Shown one piece after another: positions 19,089-29,740 of a stretch of 64,000 nucleotides of DNA (positions are counted from its first letter, which is position 1; every line of letters begins with the position of its first letter). Origin of the DNA: Amborella trichopoda (Eukaryota; Streptophyta; Magnoliopsida; Amborellales; Amborellaceae). The notes under the pieces were generated by a model. The model was not told where the DNA came from and did no database searches. It saw nothing but the letters and a program-made list of their open reading frames with translations. The stretch lies in NCBI RefSeq assembly GCF_000471905.2, contig NW_006495933.1:859701-923700 (forward strand), given 5' to 3'. Both the position numbers and the translations under genes were made by a program.

Positions 19089-21256
19089 GAGTCTCACCTA
19101 AGCTCGAGCACTAAGTAGGAGTCTACTATTGTGTTAACCTTCGAAAAACAATTTGAAATTTGCAATGAAAAAGATTATCGAAAAGGGATTGGGTGATCAA
19201 TCACTCCCCGCAAATAACCAAATGAGGCATTCATGTCTCATACTTTAAGAGGCATTAATGCCTAATGTGTAACATAAACTAACGGAAAAACCCTAATGAC
19301 CCTATCCGTCCATACAGAGGACTAAGGGATTTGGAAACTGAGAGTGATTTTTAGTCCCAAAGTCAAGGTTCAAGTGGAGCAGTTTAAAGGAAAAGTTCAA
19401 CAACCATTATCAAAGAGAGTTTGGATGCCAACTTGGGTCAAGGGAAATCAGAAGAAGACTGGTATTAGAACCTCCCCACCACCTGGAGGAGGGAAGGATG
19501 ATCGAATTCTTACATAATCTTAAGGAGCACCTTTGACTCTTCCTCCTCCTCCTCCTCCTCCTCCTCTCCCTTTGTCATTGTTCTCTTCCTTAGAACGAAA
19601 AAAAGAAACAAAAATCCACTGGGCTGAAAATCTAAAAGGAACCCCAAGCGTTGGAAAAAGGCTACCCGGCTGAACACCCAAAAGGGACCCTGAAGCGAGA
19701 AAAAAAAAAAAAATTCGTTGGGCTGAAAATTCGAAGGGAACCCCAAGCGTTGGAAAAAAGGCTACCGGGCTGAACACCCAAAAGGGACCTCGGGGCGACG
19801 AAAAAAAAAGAAGTTCTCTCCTTCTAATCTCCAAAGATTTTTCTCTCTAAACATCTTCTTGTCCTCCCTTGAGTCAAAGTGGTGTTAAAAGAAAAATCAA
19901 TAAACATTAGCCTAGTTAAGGACCTAGGTCGTCTGAAACTTTAAAAGGTGGGTGGTGGAGGAACGAAATCGAAAATCCAAAGAGATTTTGAACGCCTAGA
20001 GGCAGTATCCTGTATTTTCAAGAAAATATTTCCCTTGAAACTCTAGAGAAATCTCCTTCAATTGTAACACAAGAACTGAGGTTGGAAGGTAAAGAAATAC
20101 TTGATGATTCCTCGTCCCAAAGATTCAAGCAAGGATCCGATACCCTCACATAGGGTCCACCAAAGGGGTCACAAGTGGTTAAAATATAATACCTATATTA
20201 AAAGAAAACCACACCCAATAGGTGCAGCAAAAAATAAAAAATAAAAAAAATAAAAACTCTACAGTCATATGAGTATAACTACTGACTACACCGTCCATCG
20301 CTCCATGACATTAAACTTCTTAGAGGGCTTTATGGTTGCAGGAGTTAATACTGCTAACCAAAATTTGATTTTTGGAAATACCTTTCTCTTTTTAAAATTT
20401 TTTTCACTATATGTCTTGTATTTTCAAAAACTTTAATTTCTTTGCTAAAATAGTACCCTGTCCTTGCTTCGGGTTCTATTTCCAATCTCCCCCTACTTTC
20501 AAAATGTCTAAAACAACTTTCAAAACAAAGGAGCTTGGACACCCGTATATGATGATCACCGTGTTGTCGTGATTATCTTGTTAATGCCTCGTCTCTCTCT
20601 TTGGAATTGGCCAAACAAGTCCCTTCCTCTAGAAAGCCTTTTCCTATAGAAAGCCTTAGGAAATCTTGAGGAAATCCAGGAAAATGCAAGTTTGTAGATT
20701 TGAAACTTAAATTAAGTGGCATGGCCAGAAATCTCGAGTTTCAAGTTTGTGTAACTCATCGACATCTCACGCCGAAAACCCCAGGTGAAAAAATGCACTA
20801 AGTGGGTGAGCTCAATGAATGCATTGAATTTGTGGGATAGTTGGTGTGCCCTCTGACCATGGGACATCAGGAGCAAATTTCAATGTCTGCATTATCCTCT
20901 CTTTTCTTAAACCTATAGACAACCTTAGAAAACCCTAAGGAGATCAAAGAAGATGACAAAGGTTAAAATATTTGAACTACAAAACCCCTAAAATTAAGTG
21001 GCATGGCCAAAAAATCTAACTCGAGTGTCAAGCTTGTGCAACTCATCAACACCTCAAGCAGAAAAGCCTAGGAGGAAAAATTCCTTAGGTGGGTGAGCTC
21101 AATGAGCACAATGACTTGGACGGATAGTTGGTGCACCCTCTGACTAGGTGACCTCAGGAAGAATCTTTGACATTCACCTGCCCCTCGAAGGATAGGGAAC
21201 GCCACAGTGTCTACTTCTTTGCCACACACATGTCCCTCGAATGATAGGGAGTGTTA
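19089..21256 (+). other. Family B 3' non-coding region with local repeats
   Basis: No coding signal is convincing. It contains a CTC microsatellite (19541-19568), a two-copy repeat of about 99 bp (19620-19815), and a two-copy repeat of about 282 bp (20660-21225). The latter is marked by ATTAAGTGGCATGGCC at 20711 and 20993 and by GGATAGTTGGTG. The region is where an autonomous relative would carry pol. Confidence 0.65.
19541..19815 (+). repeat. CTC microsatellite and 99 bp direct repeat
   Basis: About nine CTC/TCC triplets are followed by two copies of a unit starting GGGCTGAAAA (19621 and 19720). Each contains CCCCAAGCGTTGG and GAACACCCAAAAGGGACC and ends in an A-rich run. The minus-strand frames across it encode Gly/Glu and FxxPxGxxF repeats only because of the units. 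Confidence 0.8.
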
Positions 21257-21268
21257 AAGAGGGGCAAC
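21257..21268 (+). other. Polypurine tract of family B
   Basis: AAAGAGGGGCAAC lies directly before the 3' LTR start TGTAGACACC. A purine run ending a few bases before the LTR is the normal primer site for plus-strand DNA synthesis in LTR retrotransposons. Confidence 0.7.
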
Positions 21269-22623
21269 TGTAGACACCCCATTTTAAATCTTGCAAATTC
21301 TATGGCTTTCTGAACCTTTAGGATCACACTTAACCTAATAAACCCAAATTCATAGTTCACACAACCTACCTTATGATTCAGAATCAGTTTCCCTGCACAG
21401 AACCCTGTAGAAACCCAGTTTTGACCCAGATTTTTGTAAACGCAATGTTTTACTAAACAAATCATTAAAAATAGTCAAGAAATTTGTTTTCACCTAAATT
21501 TTCTCTGAGGGCTTCAAAAGAGGCTGAGGAAGATACCCAAATTGAAAATAATTCAACTTAGAAAAGTTTTAGTTTGGACGACAAGGGACTTGCCGCCCAG
21601 ACGACACAGGGCATGTCTCTCAAGCCATCTTGCAATTGCCCTGTTTTACCAAAAGAATCCTTAAAAAAAGTAAAAAATTCCGTTTTGACTCAGATTTTTT
21701 CTGGTAGCTTTAAAAGAGGCTGAGGAACACACTAGAAGTTAAAAATATCAATTTCAACTAAAATTGATGTGTGCAACACTGGGCGTGCGACCCAGGCTAC
21801 ACGACCCATGCCGCCTAGACGACACTCCCTGTGCACCCAGTTCCGATCAACCCCAAATCGAATTTGACTTTTTCAATTTCCTTGGGCGACACGACCCATG
21901 ATGCCCAAATCTGTGACCCTCAAAATGTGCATCTTTGACTAAGAGATTTGTTTGTTATGCATGCATATCCTTCACATCAAGCTTTGACACCAATAAGGCC
22001 TCTTTTTGTGGTCATTTGGAGGGGGGACGGAGAATACGATTAGAGATAGAGAGTGAAAAAATTAAAGAGATAGAGTTGGAAGCCATAGAGTTTCAGAGAG
22101 ATTAGAAACCCTAAAGATAGCTTCAGGAAACCCCCAGCCTCCTGAAACTTCAACCCTTAAGCCTGAGAGAGCTTAGACCTAGGACACCTAGAACCATCTA
22201 TAGGGCAAAACCACCCTATACTGAAAATACTTGCTGACTAATATCCGAATCAGCGGGACAAAAGAGGATCGGTTCTGATATGAGCGAGCTTAGAAGCTCG
22301 GGAGTCCCGGGCCATCTGGCCCAGTTCGGTATCATTTTCTTCCATTTTATCTCTTTTGCTTTTATTGTTTTCATTTTATTTTGATTTGTTTGGTTATTCC
22401 AAAATCGTATTTTGTAATGCCTTGGATCATGCTGGCCCTGCCCCAGATCTGAGAGTAGATCTGCTCGTTTTCGAGCGGATCTGGCCTCTTATCAGAATTC
22501 GATTTGTCCCACCTTCTCTACCAATCCTACCACATCATTTTAATCATTTATTTTTTATCAGTTTAAGGTGTTAGATCTGAGAGATCTTCATTGGAAGATC
22601 TGTCAGATTTTTCATTACAAACA
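21269..22623 (+). repeat. Family B 3' LTR, complete, 1355 bp
   Basis: It runs from TGTAGACACC to ACAAACA. The same duplicated module as in the 5' LTR is present near 21460 and 21660. A GATC-rich segment with a hairpin at 22456-22481 precedes the end. The sequence to the right is the 3' region of a minus-strand family A copy, which B invaded. Confidence 0.85.
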
Positions 22624-23169
22624 AGTTTATGGTCGTATAGTTTGGACCATGCAGTTTAGGTTCGTGGACCTAGACCAAGGCTATGTAGTTTAAGGTCATG
22701 TAGTGCGGACCATTGGTGGGTCGCCATGTAGATGAAGCTCCATGGGAATAAGTCTTGTAGACAACTATCTGACTCCCTGGGGTTAAAGTTGTTAAGACCG
22801 GTAGGGGGTTCAAATGGGAAGGCCGACTTCATTGGGGATAAGGAGACAAGTATGAATCCCTTAGAGGTGAAAAATGGTATTCAATAGAGAAAAAATTCAT
22901 TAAAAATGACCCAACTCCTTAAGGATAGGAACAATAGGTGTGAAGCAGACCTACTGGGGTCACAATAATAAGAGTGACCCTGACTCCTTTAGGGATAAGG
23001 GACTACAACACAGGTATGACTCCTACTGGGGAAGAGAAGGCATGGCCTGGGTGGAATGACCTGGGTAGCACTCCACTAGGGATAGTAGGTCATGATCAAA
23101 ATGTAACTCCGATGAGGATAATACGCACGGCTTTAACGTGAGGCTTGTGGCAATGAACTATTGAGAACA

Positions 23170-23480
23170 CAGATGGCACTAAGCATAGCCAACATTACTC
23201 CTTAGATACACGGCTGGTGCTGGGTCTTTGAAAACACAGCCGACATTGAGCACAATCAACATCACTTCTTGAACACTCAACCGGCACTGAGCCTTTCTTT
23301 TAAAAACGTAGCTGGCATTGAGAACGGCCAACATTGTTTCTTGAACACTCAGCCAGCGCTGGGTTGTTGAAACACAGCCATCACTGGGAACGGCCAACAC
23401 TGTTTCTTGAACACTCAGCAGATGCTAAGTTGTTGAAAATGCAGCCGACGCTGGGTTGAGAACACAACTGGCATTGGTTA
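23170..23480 (+). repeat. Minisatellite with CAGCCGGCACTG core
   Basis: About six degenerate units combine TTGAACACTCAGCC, GGCRCTGGG and TTGTTGAAAACACAGCC. Related shorter units (ACACAGCCGGCACTGGC and variants) recur at 24245-24450, so the array is split by about 760 bp of other sequence. It belongs to the family A 3' region. Confidence 0.7.
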
Positions 23481-23673
23481 TGGGTTAGTGTTCGGGCTTC
23501 AACCTAAGCCCGACCCGGTCCTGGTCTCTGTTGCATAGGATTTCATTGGTGACGATAAAATTTTGCTGAGGCCTGGGGTTAAAGCCAGACCCGATCCGGC
23601 CCATTGTCGTTTGGCCTTCAAAGATGTGGCTGGCATTTCTGGTTTGTGAAGGATATTTAGGGGAAGTCTCGCC

Positions 23674-23681
23674 TATATAAA
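23674..23681 (+). promoter_or_regulatory. Antisense TATA-box motif in the family A 3' region
   Basis: TATATAAAGGGGTAAAG lies on the plus strand while this element is on the minus strand. The homologous places read TATAAAAGGGGGTAAAAC (minus strand, 40049 downward, in a plus-strand copy) and TTTAAAAGGGGTTTAAAC (plus strand, 54229, in a minus-strand copy). The motif therefore always points antisense to the element, towards where an antisense ORF would be. Confidence 0.5.
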
Positions 23682-25209
23682 GGGGTAAAGCCCTTTTTTT
23701 ACTGTTTCACGAAGGGTTAAACGACTTAACTTAAGGTAAAAAAACTTAACAGTGAGGGAGAGATTTCTGGTGAGAGCTCGGGTGAGCACGTACAAGAGTT
23801 TGCTGCAAAGTAGGGGCTGGTTCCAGCTAAGAAAGAAGAAAACACCAGCAAGCAACGCCGGGGTTTTATCGGAGTTGCAGGGGTTTGCAGTGAAAAAGGA
23901 AGTTCATCAAGGAAACAGGGAACTTCGACCGTGATTTTGAGGGTTTTGACAAAGGGGAGAAGGGGGCGAGAGTTGCAGCAGACGGCTGCCCAGGGATGTT
24001 TATGGGTTTTGGCAATTTTTTGACGATGAAGAGGGTTTCCAACAGCGGAAGGGAGTTTTCGATAGGAACCTGAAGGGAGTAGGGAGATGGACCGTCGTTA
24101 GAGATGAACGGTCAGGAGAAGGTGAACGACTGTCATTGGAAGGTGGACAATCATCGGGGAGGCGAAGCATCATAGGCCTGAAAATGAGAGGTATTGGGAA
24201 CTAAAGAGACATGAAAACTAAAGAGTCACCGAGAGGTGAACCGTCACAGCACGGCCAGCGCCGACTAAGGATACGTAGCTGACACTAGGCATTAAAATCA
24301 CAGCCGGCACTGGCATTTTTAGAAACACAATCGTCGCTGGCGATTTTAAAAACACAGTCATAGCTGGTCCTCAAGAAAGACAGCTGGTGCTGGGAGTTAG
24401 AAGCACAGCCGGCACTAGCCTTTGGAAGACACAACAGGCGTTGGCCTTACACGGTTCTTATCAGTGCATGGTCGGCATCATGCTACGCTTGGTGTAACTG
24501 ACGTGCGACAGTAAGTTGCATGTGGGGATTGTTGCGTATGACAATGAGTCACGCGCGACGATGTTCATGCAGGTGCTAACTTGGGTAGTCAAAGGGTGGG
24601 GACCAATAGTAAGACATGGCTTATGATACCCATTGGAAGCCAAGTCCTTCAGCTCAATAGTGAAGTCCATGATGTTCTGTGGAAGGGAATTCACTATGGT
24701 TTGCTCCCCATCATAGGCCAGTTCGTTGCCAGATAAGTTTGCTTTGGATGCTTGATATACTCATAAGATGAATTGAAGCTAACTCGGAAATGGTTGGCCT
24801 CTTCTTTTAGCCTGTAACCATCCTCTTTGACAACACCCTTCAGATGAATTGAAGCTAACTTCCAAGTGGTTTTGCTTCTTCTTCATGATGAGGGCATTTT
24901 ATTTTTGGCCCGTAACCATCCTCTTATCCTCATATGCAAGAGCAGCACTGTAGGTTTTGGTTTATAATTGTCCTCTTATCCTCAGATGCAAAAGCAACAC
25001 TTTTGGTGCCAATTGTTCTCTTTTCCCCATATGCAAGAGATTTGTAACCTCCCGAATAATAGGCTTTTTGGCTAGTAACTTGTAACTCTTTTTTTACTAC
25101 AATAAAAAGAGCTAAACGTTTTGTTTGGACTGTCTTGCTTGCTATGCATTGAGTCTCTTTTCTTAAATATGCATCGTGGCTACTATTCTTTAGATATCAC
25201 CCATTGATA

Positions 25210-26335
25210 GGGAGCATTGCGTTCTCTCCATCAAGATGTGCAAGTATGTAAGCTCCATTTGGCGAGACCTTTTTGACTATAAAGGGACCTTCCCATTTGG
25301 GTTCAAACTTCCCTTCGCATCACCCATGCATAACAATCGACCTCTTGACAGCTAGGGCTAGATTCCCTTGGGCGAATGAGCGGACGTTGACTGACTTGTC
25401 AAAGGCCCTCTTCATTAACCCCTGGTTGAGTTCGAGGTTCTGCTGAGCCTCCAACCTCTTTTCATCGAGTGCATCTAATTCTTGATATTGAAGTTTGACT
25501 CTCTCATCTTCGGTTAGTCATTGATGTATTGTGACACGCAACGAAGGGATTTGAATTTCAAGAGGTAAAACTGCTTCACCCCCATAGACTAGGGAGTAAG
25601 GGGTTGAACTGGTGGCATTTTGTGTGGTAATACGATAGGCCCACAAGGCTTCAAGAAGCTTCTCATGCCAGTTCTTCTTTGTCTTTGATACTGATTTCCT
25701 TAAAACGTTGCACAGGTTGTTGAACGCTTCATCCAATCCATTGGCTCGAGGGTGGTACATAGTTGAGTATCTCCACTCGAAACCGAACTGGTCAACCAAG
25801 CGATCAATGTGATGACTTCTGAGCTGAGGGCCATTGTCCGATATAATCAGATCAGGAACTCGAAATCGATATATGATGTGATGTCGCACGAAATTAGCTA
25901 CTATGGTTCCAGGAACTTGCTTAAGGGGGAACGCTTCAGCCCACTTTGAGAAGTAATATGTTGCAGCTAGAATAAATACCTGACCCATTACCGAAGGAGG
26001 GTCAATAGGCCCTACAATGTCCATCCCCCATTGTGAGAAGGACCATGATGCCACTGTAGGGTGTAAGGGTTCTAGAGGCTGGTGAAGAAGACTCGAGTGT
26101 ATTTGACACATTTGGCACTTCCTAACATACTTTAAGGAATCAGCAATCATCGAAGGCCAATAATACCCCAATCTTCAAATCCGTTCATAAAGCTTGGGGC
26201 CAGATTGATGCAATCAACAGATGCCTGAGTGTACTTCTTCCAAGACCTTATTTGCTTCTTGTGGGTCCACATATCTAAGAACAATGTCATCAAATGACCG
26301 TCTAAAGAGAGCCTCTCCGTCAAGGAGGGTATACT
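25210..26335 (-). pseudogene. Integrase of the minus-strand A copy
   Basis: Integrase inserts the DNA copy into the host chromosome. The N-terminal HHCC zinc region reads VHSGIC then LHQSGPKLYERI, with stops (TGA) near the first and second halves, and continues YVRKCQMCQ. The core shows MDIVGPID (first Asp), IISDNGPQ (second Asp), and NGLDEAFNN, where the usual text is NGQAEAxNK and the catalytic Glu is kept. LWAYRITTQNATSSTPYSLVYG follows (listed here only as its first 20 residues or fewer: LWAYRITTQNATSS). The C-terminal part down to about 25210 encodes KFEPKWEGPF-like text. The open core spans 25518-26171; stops outside it make the copy inactive. Confidence 0.85.
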
Positions 26336-26837
26336 TGGTAGATATTAGACGCACGCTGTTGCGCTCAGCATGGTCCTCCGGAAGTCTGCCAAGTTTTAGA
26401 AAATTAGTGATGGGCTCTCTCCAATCTTCTACTTTTTCAATTTCAACGCATATTGGGTCGAAGAACTCTGGTTCCTGGCTTTGAACCTTAGCTCCCTAAC
26501 ACCTTGCCATTTTTTGTTCTGTCTTAATAACTTCTTTAGCAGATAGAAGTGCTCCGAATGGATAAGGAGGGCACCCGGGGAAGAGATTTCACTCATCATT
26601 CGCATCTACCTCGGTTCTCAATTCAATATGTCTCCACTCTATCACCCAGACAAGCGTGGGTCCTGATGAGGATAATTGAATTGGAGCCCCGAGTTTTGTA
26701 AGTGCATCAGCTTATGAATTTAGCCTCTTGGGGATGTGACTCAAGGATACATCTTCAAATTGGGCCATATACAATTTTAAAGTATCATGATAAGGCTTGA
26801 GAGGGTCTTTTTTCATTTCATAGATCCCTTTGACCTG

Positions 26838-27530
26838 TCAGATTACCAACTCAGAGTCATCATAGATCTTGAGTTGCTCTAAGTCTAGATCAAAGGCTAT
26901 CTCTAATCCAATTATAAGGGCCTGATATTCTGCCTCGTTATCACAACCGGCCTCGACGAGAGAAAAAGAAAGTGGCAATACTCCTCCTTTCGGAGTTAGG
27001 AACACCACTCTGGTGCCTTCTCGGTCAGATTCCAAGGCTCTATCGAAGTACATTTCCCACTCAGGAGCAAGATTTGCACAGAATGCTTCTTCATTAGGGA
27101 GGTCACTTGATACAAGAGATTCCGCCGATACGGGGTGTGCTGCGAGAAAATCAGCGAAGGCTTGGCCGTTGATGGTCTTCTGTGGGACATATGTGATGTC
27201 AAATTCCATCAGCAATAATTCCCACTTAGCAAGACGTCCTGACAGACATGAGTGTGTCATGAGAAACTTTACAGGATCTGCTTTTGATATGAGTTTCATT
27301 TCATGACCAAGTAAGTAGTGCCGAAACATTTGTACTGCAAAGATCAGGGCCAAACACATCTTCACCATTGGGGGATAATTCTTCTCAGCCCCTTGCATCC
27401 TGCGGCTGAGATAATACAGTGTGACCTCTTTTCCTTGGTCGTTATTCTGCACCAACAATGCCCCGAGTGACTTGTCTAAAGCGATCACGTATAGGATGAG
27501 AGGTTTTACCAACACTAGTGTAGAGAGCAC
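26838..27530 (-). pseudogene. RNase H plus second, archaeal-type RNase H
   Basis: The first domain is the RT-linked RNase H: VIALDKSLGALLVQND, LYYLSRRMQGAEKNY, KWELLLMEFDITY. The second domain begins WEMYFDRALESDREG and has AGCDNEAEYQALIIGLE and LKIYDDSELVI. These supply Asp, Glu and Asp at the positions expected for an archaeal-type RNase H. Two RNase H domains in this order are a hallmark of the plant Tat lineage. The usual YFDGA is YFDRA here. The 230-codon frame is open throughout and ends at a stop directly after DSELVI, where the family normally continues for about 60 more residues. Confidence 0.85.
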
Positions 27531-27599
27531 TGGAGGATTGAGAAAATAATGCTTGATGTCAAGAGCTACCTACATGCCTCATCCCAGATGAATGGGGTA

Positions 27600-28520
27600 T
27601 CTTTCTTTAATAGGTGCATAAAGGGTTTACGGTGACCTTAGAGGTTTGAGATGAACCTGCGAATGTATGTCGGTGGCCCTTGAAGAGAGTGCAGTTCTCG
27701 CAGTGTAGTTGGTGATGGAATTTCTTGGATTACCTTGATCTTTACTGGCTCAACCTTAAGCCCTCGGTGTCTAACAATGAACCCTAAGAACTTTCCTGAA
27801 CACGCGTCAAAAGCGCACTTCATCGGCTTCATTTTGCGCTGGTGCAAGCGTAATCGCTTAAACACCTTTTCGAGGTCTCTCATATGAGAATATTTCTATT
27901 CCAGTTTCACCACCAAGTCATCTACATGACATTCCACCTCTTTGTGTATCATGTCTTTGAAGATGGTTGTCATTGCTCTCGGATAAGTGGCACTAGCATT
28001 CTTCAATCCAAAAGGCATCATTGTGGGAGAAGACTCATTTCGGGGTCAAGAACGCGGTGGCTTCCTCATCTTCAGGTGCCATCCATATCTGATTTTACCC
28101 AGGGTATGTATCCATGAAGGAAAAGATTTGGCAGTGAGCCGTAGAAGCAATAAGCATCTCGGTGAATGGCAGCGGAAAGACATCCTTGGGATAGTCGGTA
28201 TTCAGGTCGCAGAAATCAATGCAAACCCTGATTTGGCCATTCTTCTTCTTAATTGGAACGACATTTGCTAGCCATTTCGGGTACTTAACTTCGTGAATGA
28301 CGACTGCTTGTTTGAGTTTGGTCACCTCGGCATCTATCTGCATTGCGAGGTCAGGCCTAAATGTCATTGATTTCTGTTTAATAGGTTTGACAATAGGATC
28401 GATGCCAAGGCAGTGAATGGTGACTTGAGGGTCTAAACCAGGCTTCTCATGGTAATGTCAGGCAAAGACGTCTTAATTTTCTCATAAGAAAGTAGTGAAA
28501 TTTTCTGAAAGTAGTGAAAT
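27600..28520 (-). pseudogene. Reverse transcriptase of the minus-strand A copy
   Basis: RT copies the element RNA into DNA. The lead-in reads DPQVTIHCLGIDP then FRPDLAMQIDAEVTKLKQA. Fingers and palm include HEVKYPKWLANVVPIKKKN, IRVCIDFCDLN, YPKDVFPLP and FSFMDTYPG (first catalytic Asp). The YVDD box is present as HVDDLVVK near 27925, a Tyr-to-His change, and is followed by an in-frame stop. The thumb-side part reads MRDLEKVFKRLRLHQRKMKP and ELHSLQGPPTYIRRFISNL. The frame changes at least twice, so it is dead. Confidence 0.85.
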
Positions 28521-29015
28521 TTTCTCTCTTTTGGAGACATATTCGAGGAGATGAAAGTGGGTCTGGGATCAGTCTCATCCCCTAGATTTTCTCCTCGAGT
28601 TCATCTGCTATGGCTTCACCACCTTGTTCCCATTCTTTTGAGGCTTCAAGTAACGCTTCATCTTTGGCCTCAGAGGTCTTCTCACTAACCTCAAGTGTAA
28701 AGACCGATGATCGGGACATCTCTGCTTCTAAGAAGGCTCCAGGGTAGGTCATGATTTATGCACCTTTGTCGAAACGAGGGACAGCAGGTCAACCTCAAAC
28801 ATGGATAACATATTAGGCTGTAAGAGTTTGATTTGGAAGCCACCAGGATATTGGGATTCAGTAGTTGTGGGGCCAGAAGCACCTTCATAAGAATCGTTCA
28901 ATTTTTGCATAAGTATTTGCTGTGTTTGTCATGTGCCTGCTGATACCTCATAGACTTTCACCATGTGGCAAGCTTCTTGAAAATAGAAGCTCAGCCCTCT
29001 TGATTCTCTCAGTCT

Positions 29016-29420
29016 CTACTCAAAGTCAAGCTCAGGAGGCCACTGGGGTTTCTTCGGCTCTGACTTCTTATGCTTGTTAGTGGAGGAAGATGGTTGTGTC
29101 TTAGCTCGAGTAGTCAGGGCATCAACGACTATTAAGAATCCTGTTGCCTGGGTCAGTGTCTTTTTTAACCACCTCCTATGTGTCCTGCTTATGTTGGCTC
29201 CTTCAAGTTCTCTGTCGAGAGCTCGAAGTCTTGACATTTTAAGGTGCTACCTACAGGAGACATAGAAGAAGAAGGATGAGAAGCAAAAGAAGAAGGAGGA
29301 GGAGGGTCAAAAAGTGAGGGACTTTCAAGGTCATTCCCCTCATTGGACCAATCTGGGCAGCTTTTTGTGTCATCACCAGAGTTGGACATGTGCAGGGAAG
29401 TTTTTAGGTCTTTTCCTTAT
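29016..29420 (-). pseudogene. Gag-pol linker segment
   Basis: The minus frame reads RALDRELEGANISRTHRRWL then KKTLTQATGFLIVVDAL. The plus-strand copy at 33040-33210 encodes the homologous YTLNRELEGTNISRSHRRSL and KMLAQAAGFLTVTESLA. There it is followed by the retropepsin; here it is followed after about 500 bp by the RT lead-in, so the protease has been deleted. The function of the linker is unknown. Confidence 0.6.
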
Positions 29421-29740
29421 TTAGACCATTTGGGAGTGCTTTTAATGTCATCAACCTCATTAGACGTATTTTGTGGAGGAGAGGGCTCGGGGACATCCTC
29501 TTGATGGGAGGAGGAAGGAAGGAGGATCATGTCAAGGATGAAGTCCAATAAAGTTAGCAATGGGGGAAGAGGCCTGAGAAATTCCTGCTCAACATGCAGT
29601 TGAGCAGTCTTGTTCCTTCGGTGAGCAGCCCTCAGTGCCTGTCTTTTCTGGTTTTCTTTGGTAGTGGTTGATCTATCTCGTTGGGTTTATAGACAACCGT
29701 AGCTTGATGAAATGCTTGAATCTGCTCTGCCCATGGTGGA

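Larger units (their letters stand above)
11657..22623 (+). mobile_element. Family B element: non-autonomous, gag-only LTR retrotransposon
   Basis: The element has two LTRs (11657-12945 and 21269-22623), a perfect 18-nt tRNA-Lys PBS, one gag-like pseudogene, and a purine tract before the 3' LTR. I see no protease, RT, RNase H or integrase in the roughly 3 kb between gag and the 3' LTR, so it depends on proteins supplied in trans, as in TR-GAG/LARD-type elements. The 5' LTR lacks its first 46 bp. The left flank is family A leader and the right flank is the 3' region of a minus-strand A copy, so the flanks do not match and a deletion has removed the left junction. The LTRs differ visibly throughout, which points to an old insertion. 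It contains a 532 bp run of Ns. Confidence 0.8.
22624..25205 (-). other. 3' region of the minus-strand A copy (between integrase and LTR)
   Basis: No sense coding is seen. Its right part matches 54500-55970 (GGAAGCCAAGTCCT and CCATCATAGGCCAG occur in both), and its left part matches 53400-53600. It includes GTTTAAGGTCATGTAG units (22625-22710), arrays with CAGCCGGCACTGG-type cores (23170-23480 and 24245-24450), and an antisense TATA box at 23674. Short open frames on the plus strand near 23750-23930 (VRARVSTYKSLLQSRG) are unassigned. Confidence 0.65.

Noticed and set aside
19510-19834. Minus-strand frames with FxxPxGxFW repeats
   Set aside because: They reflect the two-copy 99 bp repeat and the CTC microsatellite.
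22624-25205. Interpretation of the array-rich region as an LTR of the minus-strand element
   Set aside because: In two other copies the homologous region is followed directly by a separate LTR starting TGTTTGAGG, so it is the 3' internal region and not the LTR.
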